Source of the DNA: Paramecium pentaurelia | Taxonomy: Eukaryota; Ciliophora; Oligohymenophorea; Peniculida; Parameciidae | NCBI GenBank assembly: GCA_905183005.1 | Contig: CAJJDO010000096.1 | Location: forward strand, 306,581-370,580 | DNA: 64,000 bases | Direction of reading: 5' to 3' | Part shown: positions 1 to 12,006 of the stretch, piece after piece | Layout: each line of letters opens with the position of its first letter | How positions within the stretch are numbered: the stretch's first letter is position 1 | Translations under genes and position numbers: made by a program | The notes under the pieces: model-generated | Told to the model about the DNA's origin: nothing | Databases searched by the model: none | Seen by the model: only the letters and a program-made list of their open reading frames with translations

Positions 1-1000
1 TACTTTATAAAATGTGTATGAGATAAATTATCTAAATAAAACCAATCAATAACAACTATTTTGAGAATTTAAAATTTGATTAAGGATATTTTTAAAAAAT
101 TAAAGGCTTCATTGATATACTGCCAAATAATTTTAATAAACTATTTCATATGACTCAGAAAAATTTTAAATAACATAATTGTATATTTTCATTTAAACAC
201 ATTATGTTATGCAATTCAAAATTATCTTAGTCTGAAATACTATAATATAGAGAGTTTATGAATGGGATATTTGATTAATTTGTGTTAATATCAATAATAA
301 TAATAATATTTTCTAAAAGAATAAAAAATTCCTGTATTTAAGGTATTTTTTTTCAAAACTTTACATTGAAAATTGTAGAAACTATTTAATAAGCTATATG
401 TAAAATATTTAATCAGGGATATGTCAAATTATTTGATGATTATTTATGGTTCAATTCTTCTATTAGAGTTAAATTTAAGTTTTATTGAGCTCCTATTGCA
501 TGGATTTTATCATAATTAATAACAAATTTTTTTTTGAGTCTAGAGTGCGGGAAATGAATAATACCTAGAATTATATGATAAGGTCATTATAATTATAGAT
601 ATATCTCACATTTATACGACTGATAAGATAAAAAAAGAATAAAATATCTTCACGCATTTTCAACTCCATAAACCTTCTGTTTGAGCTTTGCTGGTGTACT
701 ATAAAAAAGCTTTAATATTTTAAAAACTTTCATAATGAAAATAGTTTTACTTAGTTAATCATAAAATACCTCGGTGCTGTTATGATACAAAAAGAAAAAA
801 CACTTTTGGCCATGTCTATAAATATAAAAAGAAAGGAGTAATAAAAGAAGAATAATGATAAAATAAATATTATGAAATAAAAGTCATTTTAAATTTTAGA
901 CTTAAACAAAAGAAAATCATCATCTCTATAAACGTCATCTAAAAAAATAAGTACTGTTTTAACTTAAATTTTAAGAATTCATTTATAAAAAACATAGTCT
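1..1000. other. AT-rich gene-poor stretch
   Basis: I see no convincing coding frame on either strand under the TGA-only code. The sequence is mostly A/T runs with scattered TGA in all frames. It may contain the decayed 3' part of the LINE relic to its right, but I cannot align it. Confidence 0.5.
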
Positions 1001-2900
1001 TTTTCAACATCTTTAGATCATTAATCAGGTTTTAATATTTTTGGAAGGTATTGCACTTAAAGAATATAAAAATGAGGAATTATGTAAGTTTGTTTTAAAT
1101 GATATTTTTATTTCAAAAAACAATTCTGCTAAAAAAAACTTTGGTAATTTAGTAAAACCTTGTCTAAAAAAATCATCTAAATATATTATTATTCTATTTT
1201 ACATAAAGATAACCCAATCAATCAGTTATAAAGTTTTTTGTTTATGTTACTTACCAATTATCTTAAGAAATATTTCTTTGTATTTCTTAAATTGGGATCG
1301 AAGGACAAATATATAGTATGCATTGGAGCAGGAAGGTTTAGAATTATTAATATTTCTATTTCCAATCAGTTTTTAAGAATCCATTACAACTTTCCAAGCT
1401 AAATATTAATTTTCCATTGTAATATTTATTTATTTACTCCAAGGTAATTATAAGTTTTAACAATAGGGAAACCTTATATATTGTTTTATTGACCACACTC
1501 ATGGTTTTGAATGAAAAATATTCCACATTTTTTCTACTATTGTTCAAAAATTAATATCAATTGTTATAAAAAGGATAGTATATTAAAATGATTAATAATA
1601 ATTACAATTTCATTTGCAAATTCAAAATAAAATTACAATTTTGTTTTAATAAAACTAGAAAGATTTCAAGATATTATTAAAAAGTGCCAAAGACAGAGGT
1701 TAATCTTAAGGAAAACCATTCTAAAAATAAAATATAGTTTTCATTTATGAAAAAATATATTGGAGGTTTGTTTATAGATGCTCCTAGATATTTATATCTA
1801 ATAGGAAGATTGTTCATTTCTAGTTTTTACATTTTATCTTTGATTGGCATTATTCCAGAAATATTTTTTTTAATATTCAATTCCCATTCTCGCGAGAGCT
1901 AATTTAAAACTTTGACAAAAACTTGTATTTGGCTTTTGCATATGCTAGGTCATCTGCATATCCAAACTTTTTTAATGAATATTTAGGTTTTTCAGATAAT
2001 TTTTCAAAAAATTATCCACTTATATAATAAATATGAGATGGGATATAGGTCAACCTTAAGGGACCCCGTTTTTATAAGGATATTTTACTTAATTTTAAGA
2101 GAATGTATATATAAGATCCTGCTGTGTGTTGCTTGTAAACACCTTATTTTTTCTTCAGGTAAGATGTTTTTCATCGACATTAAATTATATAATCGATTAT
2201 GCCAATGGTTATGCATGCACTAGAAAAATCTATAAAGATTATGGTTTTTGACCATTTTTTGTGTAATTTTTATTATATCCTTCATTAACAACAAATTAAT
2301 TTGTGTGCCATACCCTTTTATGAAGCCAGTTTATTCTTTTTTTATTTCATGAATCATATGATCAATTAATTGTTCATAGAATCTTCATTTTTATTTATTG
2401 ATTAGATAGAATATGATCAATTCATAGTGAATAATTCTATTTAAATTTTTCTTTGGAATGTTATTATATGGTTATAAATCATTGAAGATTGGAACAGGTT
2501 TTTTATCATAATTGAAATCTGCACATATTAATAATTTCATCTAATATCCTATTTATTCCATGATTTGAATTATTGTTTGTTTAAAGTTTTGCAAATTATT
2601 TTTAAACTCTTATTATTTTGGGGATAATAATAATTAGTTATGTTTTGTGAATAGAATTATTTGTGAACTCCTAGCATTATGCCTCCAGATTCTACAGAAT
2701 TTTTACTAGCTTAGTAATTCGTATATCTCGCTGAGTTTTATACTAGTTAGCCTCTTACTTCTTACAAGCAGATTATTTGTGGACAGAGGGTTTGTATTAT
2801 ATATAAGGTATTCTTTTTAAAGGAACTGATGTTCCAGTTAACTATATTTAAGTTTGTCTATATTTTTTTATGAATCATTCATGGAGGGTGGTTAAAATTT
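1000..2900 (-). mobile_element. Degenerate APE-type LINE (endonuclease + reverse transcriptase)
   Basis: Read on the minus strand, this is a decayed non-LTR retrotransposon. At the 5' end an APE-like endonuclease is recognisable: VNWNISSF near 2845, LQEVRG at 2750-2770, GGIMLGVHK at 2660-2686, and ADFN in place of GDFN at 2511-2522. The reverse transcriptase follows: TGFIKGYGTQ near 2300-2330, NGVPQG near 2055-2070 (followed by an in-frame TGA), the catalytic FGYADD at 1949-1966 and YKYLG at 1782-1796. These motifs lie in different frames, separated by frameshifts and a premature TGA, and the endonuclease-to-RT spacing is too short, so there is an internal deletion as well. No ORF1 is recognisable. 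The element is dead. The family call rests on the order of conserved motifs; the clade is not resolved. Confidence 0.85.
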
Positions 2901-4860
2901 GTTTTACTCATTTCTTTCTTTCCTTTTTATAATGTATTTATTTTTAATCTTTGGTTCTTTCACTTAATATTGTTTAATATGTTATTGATAGAAATGCTAA
3001 AGACTTATATGTGGAAAAAAAAATAAAAGCAAATAAAATAAGTTGGTTTAGAACTTTTTAGGTAATTATTCTAATGTTTATGATTTGATAATTTGATCAT
3101 TTTAAAATGCTATTTAGTTTCCAAAATCAACTCTTAAGTTTAAATGAGGTACTCAAAATCGATGAAAATTAATCAAATTGTTTATTTTTCACATTAACTA
3201 ATAAAAGCTATTTATTTTTTTTTTCATATTTCTCTCACTTTTTCCCAAAATTTGTAAACTTTTGCATCTTCTTTTATAAAATCAATTAGTGTATACCTTA
3301 ACTTAAGGGATTGTGATATACAATTTTACCATTATTAATTGAACTATAGTTATATTAAACTTAGCTAAATTTTTCATTTTTTTGAAAGAGTGTTTTAAGG
3401 ACATATAAATAAAAGTAAAAATGTTTGAAGTTCTTTGATTTTTTAACCTTCTTAAATTGTTAGATTGCAATCAAGTGTTTGTTATATATGGGCTTGTGAT
3501 TTCGATGGCTAAATAATTTCCATATGGATTTCTTTATTAATTATTAGGTGATTCTTTCATATGAAATGGCTTTGTTTTAAGTTATCTTTTTTTAGTCTTT
3601 CAATTTAATTTTGGATAAAGGATTGATATTAATATAGGGATAAATTATTCTATATTTATGAGAGTCTATGAAAAATTTAATTTCCTGTACATAAAGTAAT
3701 ATTCGAAACAGTTAAATAATCCTTATTCTCATTTTTAATAAAGTAGAATGACTGAGTTTTATATATTATGCTAATTATCTACTTAAAAATATGATTATGT
3801 TATGAACTTGTAAAAATTATCCAATGAAAGTGTTTTTAATTTTCTGTATAAGTTTACTTTTGATTTTTCATAAATTTTCTCATTTTTTTTTTTGATATCA
3901 TTCTGAAGCTTTATAATAGCATGACTGTTTTAATTAGGCCACAGTAATTAAATGCTGTGTTTTTATTTTCTCAACAAAAGTATATAATCTATCTGAGATT
4001 AAACAATTCTATTATTCACTTGATAGTTGTTCTTTTTGATGAAAGTTTGGTAATACTAAAAATTTTATATATCAAATATTAAAGTCTCCTTAAGTTTTTA
4101 GAATGTTATTTAAACTATCTGAACTCATTATAATTTTGAAAATAATCTTTTATTAAAATAAGCTTTATTAAAAGGAATTTGTCTCACTGAAAGTTTTTCT
4201 CCATTTATTAAGTATATTAGTTTTATATGAGGCTGCAGATGTAGAAGATTCAGATGCATTAATAAAAATATTCTTTCTTCTTTATATCTTTATTTTTCAA
4301 CCTAACATTATAGATTTGGCTTTTAAGATCTTAATTGTTATTAGATTGATAATGTTTGATTAATTATTTAAGATGTAATTGTAAGTTTATTTGTATTCAA
4401 TTAATTATATAATTAATTGTATTAGGTGATATCCTTATGTTTTAATTAACTTGTTTTTCATTTAAGGTCATGAATATTAATTATAAATGTGACATAATTG
4501 ATTTCAATTTTAGCTATCTTTTTATGCATCTATTTAAATTTTAATTATTTTCCAATTCTATATTTATAATTTATATCGCATCAAGTCAAAATTGAATAAA
4601 CATAAATTTATTTAAAAAAAAACATCTATTTACCTCAGTTACATAAAGAATATAATAATAACAATAATGAATATATATTATAATATTTGATATAAACAAA
4701 AAATGATAATCTAATATTGACACTATTTATTCTAAAATATTTCTTCATTATTTTGAGTTATTCTAAAATTTGCTATTATTCTTCAAATCAAGATTTATTA
4801 ATTAGTCTTTCTCTACATTTCAATAACATATTAGTAATTAATATATATTTTATATTTAAT
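2901..4860. other. Gene-poor AT-rich intergenic
   Basis: No supported gene. A 68-codon frame at 4717-4923 is hydrophobic and low-complexity and runs into the 5' side of the next gene; I do not accept it. The upstream part of the LINE relic may extend into the first few hundred bases. Confidence 0.45.
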
Positions 4861-4929
4861 GAAATAATAACCATTTTTAGAAGTAATAATTTATTTTATG
4901 TTTGGAAGCCAAAAACATCTTAAGATAAG

Positions 4930-6828
4930 ATGAAAGAACTGAAGATGAAATTTGGCATTTAGTTAGAGCAACCAAACCATTGAAATATTTTAAGGAGATA
5001 AATTTATATCGAAAAAATCAACTTTAATAATTACATTATCAAACATGTCGAGTGATGAAATACATTTCCTTTCAGCCTGGACAAATCATTTTTAAGGAGG
5101 GTACTCATATACACATTCAATTCAGGTCAACCTGCAAATGATTTTTACATAATTTTGAATGGAACAGTTCATATATATTAAAAGAAGAAGTTTCTTTAAA
5201 TTGAGATAGAATAAACTGTTGAATAGTACTATATGCTTGATGAATAATCAAAGAAAAATCATTAAAGAGAAATAATTGAAAGATTAAATCAAATTTTAAC
5301 ATTTAAGTCTGTCAATCAAATTAATTCTCACATTTCAAAATTAAGATAAATAAAGCAATATAAAGATTACCTTAAGGAGACAGGAGATCTATATCCTGAT
5401 TAATTTAATGATATTAATTATTTTTTTGAATAAGGTGTTTTCACATAAAATTTGATTACAAAATAATCATAAGGAGAAGCATTTGGAGAACTTGGATTAA
5501 TTTTAGAATAACCAAGATCAGCAACTGTATTAGCAGCTGATTTTGTGGAATTAGCTTAAGTAGATGCTTCTTCTTATAAATTGATATTATAATAGGCTTA
5601 AGTTTCTTCTATTAATAAAAGGCTTCAATTTTTATATGAACATTTTTTGCCTTCAGACACCAAACAATAAATAGCTACTTAATATGCTTATGATTTTAAA
5701 AAGATTAAATTTACAAAAGGAAGAATTATATACAAATAAAATGAAATTTCTGATTGCTTTTACATAATATATAAGGGAGAAGTTGAATCTTATAAAGTAA
5801 ATGAAAATCAAAGTGTAAAAATCTCTCGAATGGGAATTGGCAACATTTTCGGAGCAATTGAATATAAAACTTAAGGGAAACGTGAATATACTGTTATAGT
5901 AGTATCAGAAAAGGTAACATTATTTTTGCTTAAATACTACTAATTTTAAAAAATGTTAGAAGAAACTTAGAGTTTGTAAGAATTGTTCGAAAATCATACT
6001 CTTTAAAAAACTCAACTTTTAAAAGATTAAATCAAGAGAACAATGAGTGTAAAACTAAAAACTGAATAATTTGAAGGTATTAATTCTTAAAAGACTCTAC
6101 TTTAATAATAACATTCAAAACATTTTTAATCTGATAGATTATTAAAAAAATTAGTTTCTTAAATTGATGATTATAAAAAGAAAGGAATGATTCCAACTAG
6201 AAATAGTTTTATAAAATAATAATAATAATTATAATCAAGTTTAATGAATGTTTAAGATACTCATTTATAAATGAAATAAATTACTTATAAAAGAGCATAT
6301 TTAATGCCAAATGATGAAGAAGACAAATTAAAAAAGTAATAAAAATAAAGTATAATCTTACGATCTATGTTTAATGATAAAGATACATCTCAAGTAGATA
6401 GAAAATAAATAATCTCTTATTAATTAATGAAGTCTCATTCAAAAACCTAATCTAAATTAGAATAATTAAGAGCAGATACTGAAGTGAGTGCATTTAGTAT
6501 TTCTAAGACAGATTGCAGTCTTGGAAATATGGATAGGAGAAAGTAAGAAATTTAATATTATGATTAGAAATTCATCCCTCTCGCCTTCTAAAAAAATAGT
6601 TGTTTCGACTAAGCACAATTTATTTCGATCACGTCCTAACAAATTTTTTTTATTCTGTTAAAACTATTTAAATAGAACTAAAAATTGCAAAGTGATGGAA
6701 TGAATAAATTCTAGAATGATAATATTGCAAAATATAGTTCAAAAATATATATATATATATATATATATTAGTTAAAATTTATAAATTATTTTCTCATAAA
6801 GTATTATAAATATTATCAATCTTTTTGA
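4930..6828 (+). CDS. Protein with two cyclic-nucleotide-binding domains
   Basis: Soluble protein with two CNBD (CAP/PKA-R-like) folds, probably a ciliate cAMP/cGMP sensor. The N-terminus reads IWHLVRATKPLKYFKEINLY, typical of ciliate CNBD proteins. The first CNBD has FQPGQIIFKEG and then, after a 25-nt intron (5101-5125), NDFYIILNGTVHIY. Its phosphate-binding cassette is well kept (GEAFGELGLILEQPRSATV, with Glu and Arg). The second CNBD (RIIYKQNEISDCFYIIYKGE, then GNIFGAIEY) has a divergent cassette. A long Gln/Lys/Ser-rich tail follows. The stop at 6826-6828 lies just past an (AT)12 run and 3 bp before the convergent next gene, so the true C-terminus may be earlier. No in-frame ATG exists before the first intron after the TGA at 4860, so the start exon is unresolved and the given start is approximate. 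Confidence 0.75.
6745..6768. repeat. (AT)12 microsatellite
   Basis: Perfect AT dinucleotide run near the 3' end of the CNBD gene. It is in frame with that reading, but its position suggests it is 3' UTR if the true stop is earlier. Confidence 0.9.
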
Positions 6829-6831
6829 ATA

Positions 6832-7518
6832 TCAGAAATTTTCAATTTAACTTTATGATTTATATTAAGTTGTGAATTTTTCCAAAATGTTGCAATTTGA
6901 ATTATAATTTTAAATCTTTTTTTCTACACCATGATTATATTCATCATTTAATTCTTAATCCATAATTGAATCAATATCAGACAAAGATAAATTACTTTAA
7001 TTTGAACTTTATTCCTCAAATAGTACTATCTATCTTTGATTAATATTATTCCTTGCTGGATTTCTTTATTTCTTATCAAAATTTTTTAATTAAGATTTTA
7101 TTAGAGCTAAGTTTGAATGAATTTAATCTCTTATGTCGTCACTTTCTCTATATTATTCTTCAGCAACTTCTTCAGAATTATCAATACCTATTGATTCTCT
7201 TGAAAATAATTTTTTATATGTATTATATTTTTTTTCTCCAAATAATACTGATGGATGATATGTAGTAAACACAAAATCTTTAGGTTATTATGTTTATTTT
7301 TCATATTCACTAGATGAACTAATTTCTTGTAATTAAACTCCTTCTTAAGATTCTTATTCATTATTTTGAGTTTAATCTTCTATATAATTGAATAGCATAA
7401 TATTTCTTAAGCTATCAATCGCGGATTAGAAATTTTGTGATGGATATGGTTAAAGGAAAGATTATGATTGTTAAGTATCTAGTTCTTCTTAATCAATCGA
7501 ATGTTATGTGTCAAACAT
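6832..7518 (-). CDS. Hypothetical acidic, Gln/Ser-rich protein
   Basis: A single-exon frame of 229 codons gives 228 aa, from an ATG at 7518 to TGA at 6832-6834. The protein is hydrophilic, rich in Gln, Ser, Asp and Glu, starts MFDTQHSIDQEELDTQQSQ, and has no signal peptide, membrane segment or motif I recognise. It converges on the CNBD gene with 3 bp between stops. Its start faces the K+ channel gene across about 356 bp. The frame is not low-complexity AT translation, which supports a real gene; the function is unknown. Confidence 0.65.
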
Positions 7519-7874
7519 TTATCTTTAAATTTTTTATTAGAAAATTTATAAGAAAAAAAGCCTTTAAATTGCTGAAGCTCTGATAATTTATGTTTAAATT
7601 AAAAAAAAAGTCTATTAATATGATTTATTAGAGGATTACTAATAATATCAAAAATTTATAATCAATTAATATTTAGTCCATATTTAAAGTGTTAACTTTA
7701 TGATATCTTTCAATTCTAAATAATATTTATATAAGTTATAAAGATTTTAATATCTTTTAAAATATATTATAAAGTTAACTGCAGTTTAAAAATGATACAG
7801 TGATAAATCAATAGAAATTAAAATAATGTATTTACAAATACATATAATAATATAATCAATTTATAAATTATAAA
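7519..7874. promoter_or_regulatory. Divergent intergenic between hypothetical and K+ channel genes
   Basis: About 356 bp between two outward-facing start codons, with no coding frame. By position it must hold both promoters. It is almost pure A/T and I see no defined element. Confidence 0.4.
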
Positions 7875-10341
7875 ATGCAATCAAGTTCTCCTAGAGGGAC
7901 AAGTAAAAATTTTGAAAACTCAGATATTGGGGATGAAAGAATTTTTAGTATTAGAACTGAAAACAATAAACAGTCTTTAATTAAAAAGAAATATCAATTT
8001 ACTGTTTAATAAATAGATAATGATGAATAAATAGAAGACATCAATTTACTTTTTGATGATAGACAATTAAAAATAATCAATGATTTATCTTTTGTACAGA
8101 CTGCAAAAATTAAGGAAAAAGCGAAGAGAGCTTCAATATCTAGGAAAATGAGTGTTATGATTCAAAAAAAAGAATAAGAAGAAAAATAACCAAGTTGTTC
8201 TTATATAAAAGTATTTACTTAAGAGGATAGAATTAGAATAATATGGGATCTATTTACAATGTTAGTAATATTTTTGGCTATCTTAATATTACCAGTTGAT
8301 ATTTCTTTTAATATTGAATCCACTTTTTTAGATGATTTTAATCTTTTTAGTTTAGCTGTATTTACTCTAGATATATTCATTAATTTTAATACAGCCTTTT
8401 AACATAAAGGTTAATATGTATATGATCGTTAATTGATTATATAAAATTATTTAAAATGGTGGTTTTGGATAGATGTAGGTATCTATAATGATTTATGATC
8501 ATAGTATCTACATTTCCATTTGATTTAATTGTTGAAGCTGCTACATCAAGTGTTGTTGAAGTTGATGAAGATGAATTAACTAAAGAATAAAGTTAAGCTT
8601 AAAAGGATTCACTAGTATAAACAATGAAATTGTTAAGAATTTTGAAATTTTTTAGATTAATAAAAATTATAAGACTATTACGTGTTTTAAAACTTAAGTA
8701 GCTCTTTACTAAATTAGAAGATTATATAGATATAAGTGGATCAGTTGTAACAATATATTAATTGCTTAAATTAACTTTTATAATGCTTTTTGTAGCACAT
8801 TGGTTAGCCTGTATTTGGCATTTTATAGCTGAATAAGAAAATAGTTCTGATGGATATAGTTGGTTATAAGCTACAGATCTTGCTGAAAATGAATGGTATA
8901 TAAAATATGTGGCATCAGTTTATTGGGCTACAGCTACAATGACAACAGTTGGATATGGTGATATTGTTCCAGTTACTTCAGTTGAAAAGTTATTTGGTAT
9001 AATAGTCATGTTGTTGGCTTGTTGTGTTTTTGCATATATAATGAATAGTATAGGAGGTATTTTTGTTAAGTTAGATACAAATGAAAAAACAATAAGATTA
9101 AGACTTGGTTAAGCTAATTAATTTTTGAAATCTAATGAAATCCCAAAAGATTTATAAGCAAGAGTAAGAAAATATTTAGAATATAAATATGAAACTGAAT
9201 CATCATAAGTGAATGAGAAAGATGCTTTATCTGTTCTATCATCTACTTTAAAAGATGAAGTTTTATAGAATGTGAATACTTCTCTTATAAAATAATCTGT
9301 TTTATTTAATTCAGGTAAATTTGAGAAGGAAATATTATCTTAATTGCCATATCTTTTAGAAGAGCAAATTTATGGACCAGAAGAATGTATATTTTTGGAA
9401 GGAATTGATCCAATAGAGAAAGAAAATGGTAATAATATTTAAGATAGAAATTTATACTTTTTAAATTAAGGATAAGTTCTTATTTGTATTTAGAAGACAA
9501 TAACTTGTTTAAAAATAATTGAAGATGGAGCTACCTTTGGTGAATTAGCTTTTTTTACAGATAAACCAAGGAGTGCTTCTGCATACACATTAAATTTTGT
9601 TTATGTTTAGATTCTTAATAAAAAAAAGTTTTTTGAAAAACTGAAATTAAATAGTAATTAAAATTAAATTTATTTAATGAATAAACACATTGTTGAAATT
9701 AATAATGATTATACACCATTAGGATAATGTTGTTTTGCTTGTTAAAGTATGTCTCACTTTGCTTATGAATGTCCTAAATTACATTATGTTATAAATGAGG
9801 AGAAACGTTTCGAAATAATTAAAGAAGAATAAAGTAATTAAGAATAAAATTTAAAAATATTTAATAAATAATTTATTAGATAAAATAAACGAATTAAATA
9901 TAACTCAAGAGCTAATTCTCAATTAACCAATATTGTAGCAGATGAAATCAAATTTGTATATAATAATATCCATGAAAGTGAAGATGAATTATAAATTTAA
10001 TTGAATCAGTAAAATATCATATAATCTTTAGATCAAATAGTGAAGAGGAAGAAGATGAAAATCCTTTTAAAATTAGTACAAAAGGATAACTCCCTTATTT
10101 TTCAGAAGAAACTAATATTGATAGAATGTGCAATTTCCCTCTTTTCTTTCCTAATTATAACTATGATAAAATTATATCCTCATATAACTAATTCACAAAA
10201 GATAAAATCAATTAATAAATTACAGGAAAGAAAAATTAAATGATTAAGAAAAATAGAAGTCATAGAGTCAGTCGATCTCATTCTGCAGAAAGAGCTGAAT
10301 ATTTTTAAAAATTAGAAGAAAAATGCTTTGCTGAATAATGA
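7875..10341 (+). CDS. Voltage-gated/CNBD K+ channel with C-terminal CCHC knuckle
   Basis: 805 aa from three exons (introns 8479-8504, 26 nt; 10009-10031, 23 nt). A KCNH/CNG-like K+ channel of the plasma or ciliary membrane. An Arg/Lys-rich N-terminal segment precedes S1 (FTMLVIFLAILILPVDISF); S4 shows spaced Arg/Lys (LLRILKFFRLIKIIRLLR); the pore carries the K+ selectivity filter TVGYGD, with S6 after it. A C-linker and CNBD follow, with a phosphate-cassette-like FGELAFFTDKPRSASAYT. Behind the CNBD is a zinc-knuckle spacing C-x2-C-x4-H-x4-C (CFACQSMSHFAYEC). The tail is acidic and then Ser/Arg-rich. Paramecium has many K+ channels of this class controlling ciliary beating; the knuckle is the unusual part. 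Splice junctions are exact and the total is divisible by three. Confidence 0.92.
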
Positions 10342-10461
10342 TTATTTATTTATATATATTAATTACTTTTATGCTTGATTATGTATTAAGAAAGTTAATA
10401 TCTGATTTAATTTATATAATTATCAATCCTTTATTCATACTTAATTTTATATAAAAAAAAT

Positions 10462-11321
10462 ATGAGTATTATGGCTATATTCAAAAATTGCTATGAACAC
10501 TTCAGAGGCAAGTTTTCAAAACAATATATGCCAGCTCAATCTCCAAAAATGCATTCGAAAAAGAAGGTGCTTGTTTTAGATTTAGATGAAACCTTAGTAC
10601 ATTGTGAATTTAAGGAGAATAATAATTTTTAGCATGAAACTTTACTGAAAGTTAATCATAAAGGATAAGAATACAAAATTTATTTAAGAACTAGACCACA
10701 TTTAAATTAATTTTTAGTTGAAGCTAGTAGAGATTATGAAATAATAATCTTTACTGCAGGTTATGAAGTTTATTGTGAAAAAGTGTTAGCATATATTGAC
10801 AATGATAGATTGATATCAGATTATTATGCTAGAGGAAGTTGTCAATTTATAAATGGTGTTTGTTTTAAAGATTTATCCTTATTAGATAGACCTATGGAGG
10901 ATATAATTTTCATAGATGTAATAATTGCTACCAATATTAGAATAATCCTAATGCTTTTGATAGATGCCAAGAAAATGGATTACTTATACCTTCCTATCTA
11001 GATTCAGATGATGATGATTGTCTTTTAAGATTGATTCCTTTTCTTAAATATTTATCAAAGAAAAAAGACTTAAGACCTATTGCATAACACATTAATTCAT
11101 ATGAAAATAATATTGGAGCAACAATATTTACAGAGAATCAAAAATCATTAGATATTTAACAAGAGGCAATGGATGAAGATACTTTGAGTGAAGGTAATGT
11201 TGTAAAAAAGGATAATGATATAACAGATTTAGATATAAAACATAAAAAAACTTAAACTCATTTAGAAGCAGTTTGTAAAGTAAATAATAAAATAAGAAGT
11301 GCTACTCTATTTTCTGGATGA
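10462..11321 (+). CDS. SCP/NIF-type (FCP1-family) phosphatase
   Basis: 278 aa with one 23-nt intron (10918-10940). It carries the haloacid-dehalogenase motif DLDETLVH near residue 40, where the first Asp is the nucleophile, then YLRTRPHLNQFL, IIIFTAGYEVYCEKVL and, across the intron, IFID|NNPNAF, the downstream acidic loop. This is the CTD small phosphatase/NIF family, which dephosphorylates Ser/Thr in RNA polymerase II CTD or other nuclear and membrane proteins. The N-terminus is short, as in SCPs, and the C-terminal extension is hydrophilic. It lies about 120 bp downstream of the K+ channel on the same strand. Substrate unknown. Confidence 0.9.
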
Positions 11322-11397
11322 AATGAATTATTAAATATAAACTTCATTTTGTTATTGAATACTCAATTAAGTATTTTATATTTATATTATTAATATA

Positions 11398-11725
11398 ATG
11401 AGCAAGATAATTTTAATTTCAATATTATTATTAATAATAGAAACAACTTAGAGAAGAGTTGGAGAATCAGATATCAATTAATTTTAATGCATAAAATCAA
11501 TTTGCAAATAAGAATTATAAAATTGTATTTAAGATGATGATTGTTTTTCAGTTATTCAATTATGTAATAAAGATTTTGATGATTGTAAAGCAACATAAAA
11601 TGTAAATAATTATTTAAAATTAGATGAAAAATTGTTTAGATGATGAAAATAGTTCAAATAAATATATTTAATGTGTTAAAAATAAATGTCTCAAAAAACT
11701 TAATATTAATTTTGGTTCAAATTGA
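11398..11725 (+). CDS. Small secreted Cys-rich protein
   Basis: 101 aa with one 22-nt intron (11602-11623). The start is a classic signal peptide (MSKIILISILLLIIETT). The mature part contains repeated cysteines (CIKSIC, C, C, C, C, then after the intron C...C...C) spaced as in a small disulfide-bonded helical bundle. No family is recognised; a secreted or surface protein is the simplest reading. The intron removes what would be a TGA soon after, and the spliced frame is exact. Confidence 0.7.
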
Positions 11726-12006
11726 TTTTATATTTAATACCTCATCTAAGTCATAATACTATTTAATTTATTTTGCTATTCATCAAATATGAAATTTTTA
11801 CTTTATTAATTCAATAATGTAAAAATATTAAATAATTTATTATCAAATGAGATAAATAATTTATATTTTTGATGATCAAATAATCTACAATCAGATTTTT
11901 ATTTCTGATGATTTATTTTTCCAATTTTTGGAATACTTTCATTGCTAATTACTATTTGAATCTTAGTTTATATTAGAATGTGAATTAGATATTTTTTTAC
12001 GTAATT

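Noticed and set aside
1041..1316. 91-codon plus-strand frame
   Set aside because: It runs antisense over the LINE relic and reads as low-complexity Ile/Lys/Asn protein with no support.
2038..2223. Plus-strand frame
   Set aside because: Antisense shadow of the reverse-transcriptase segment on the minus strand.
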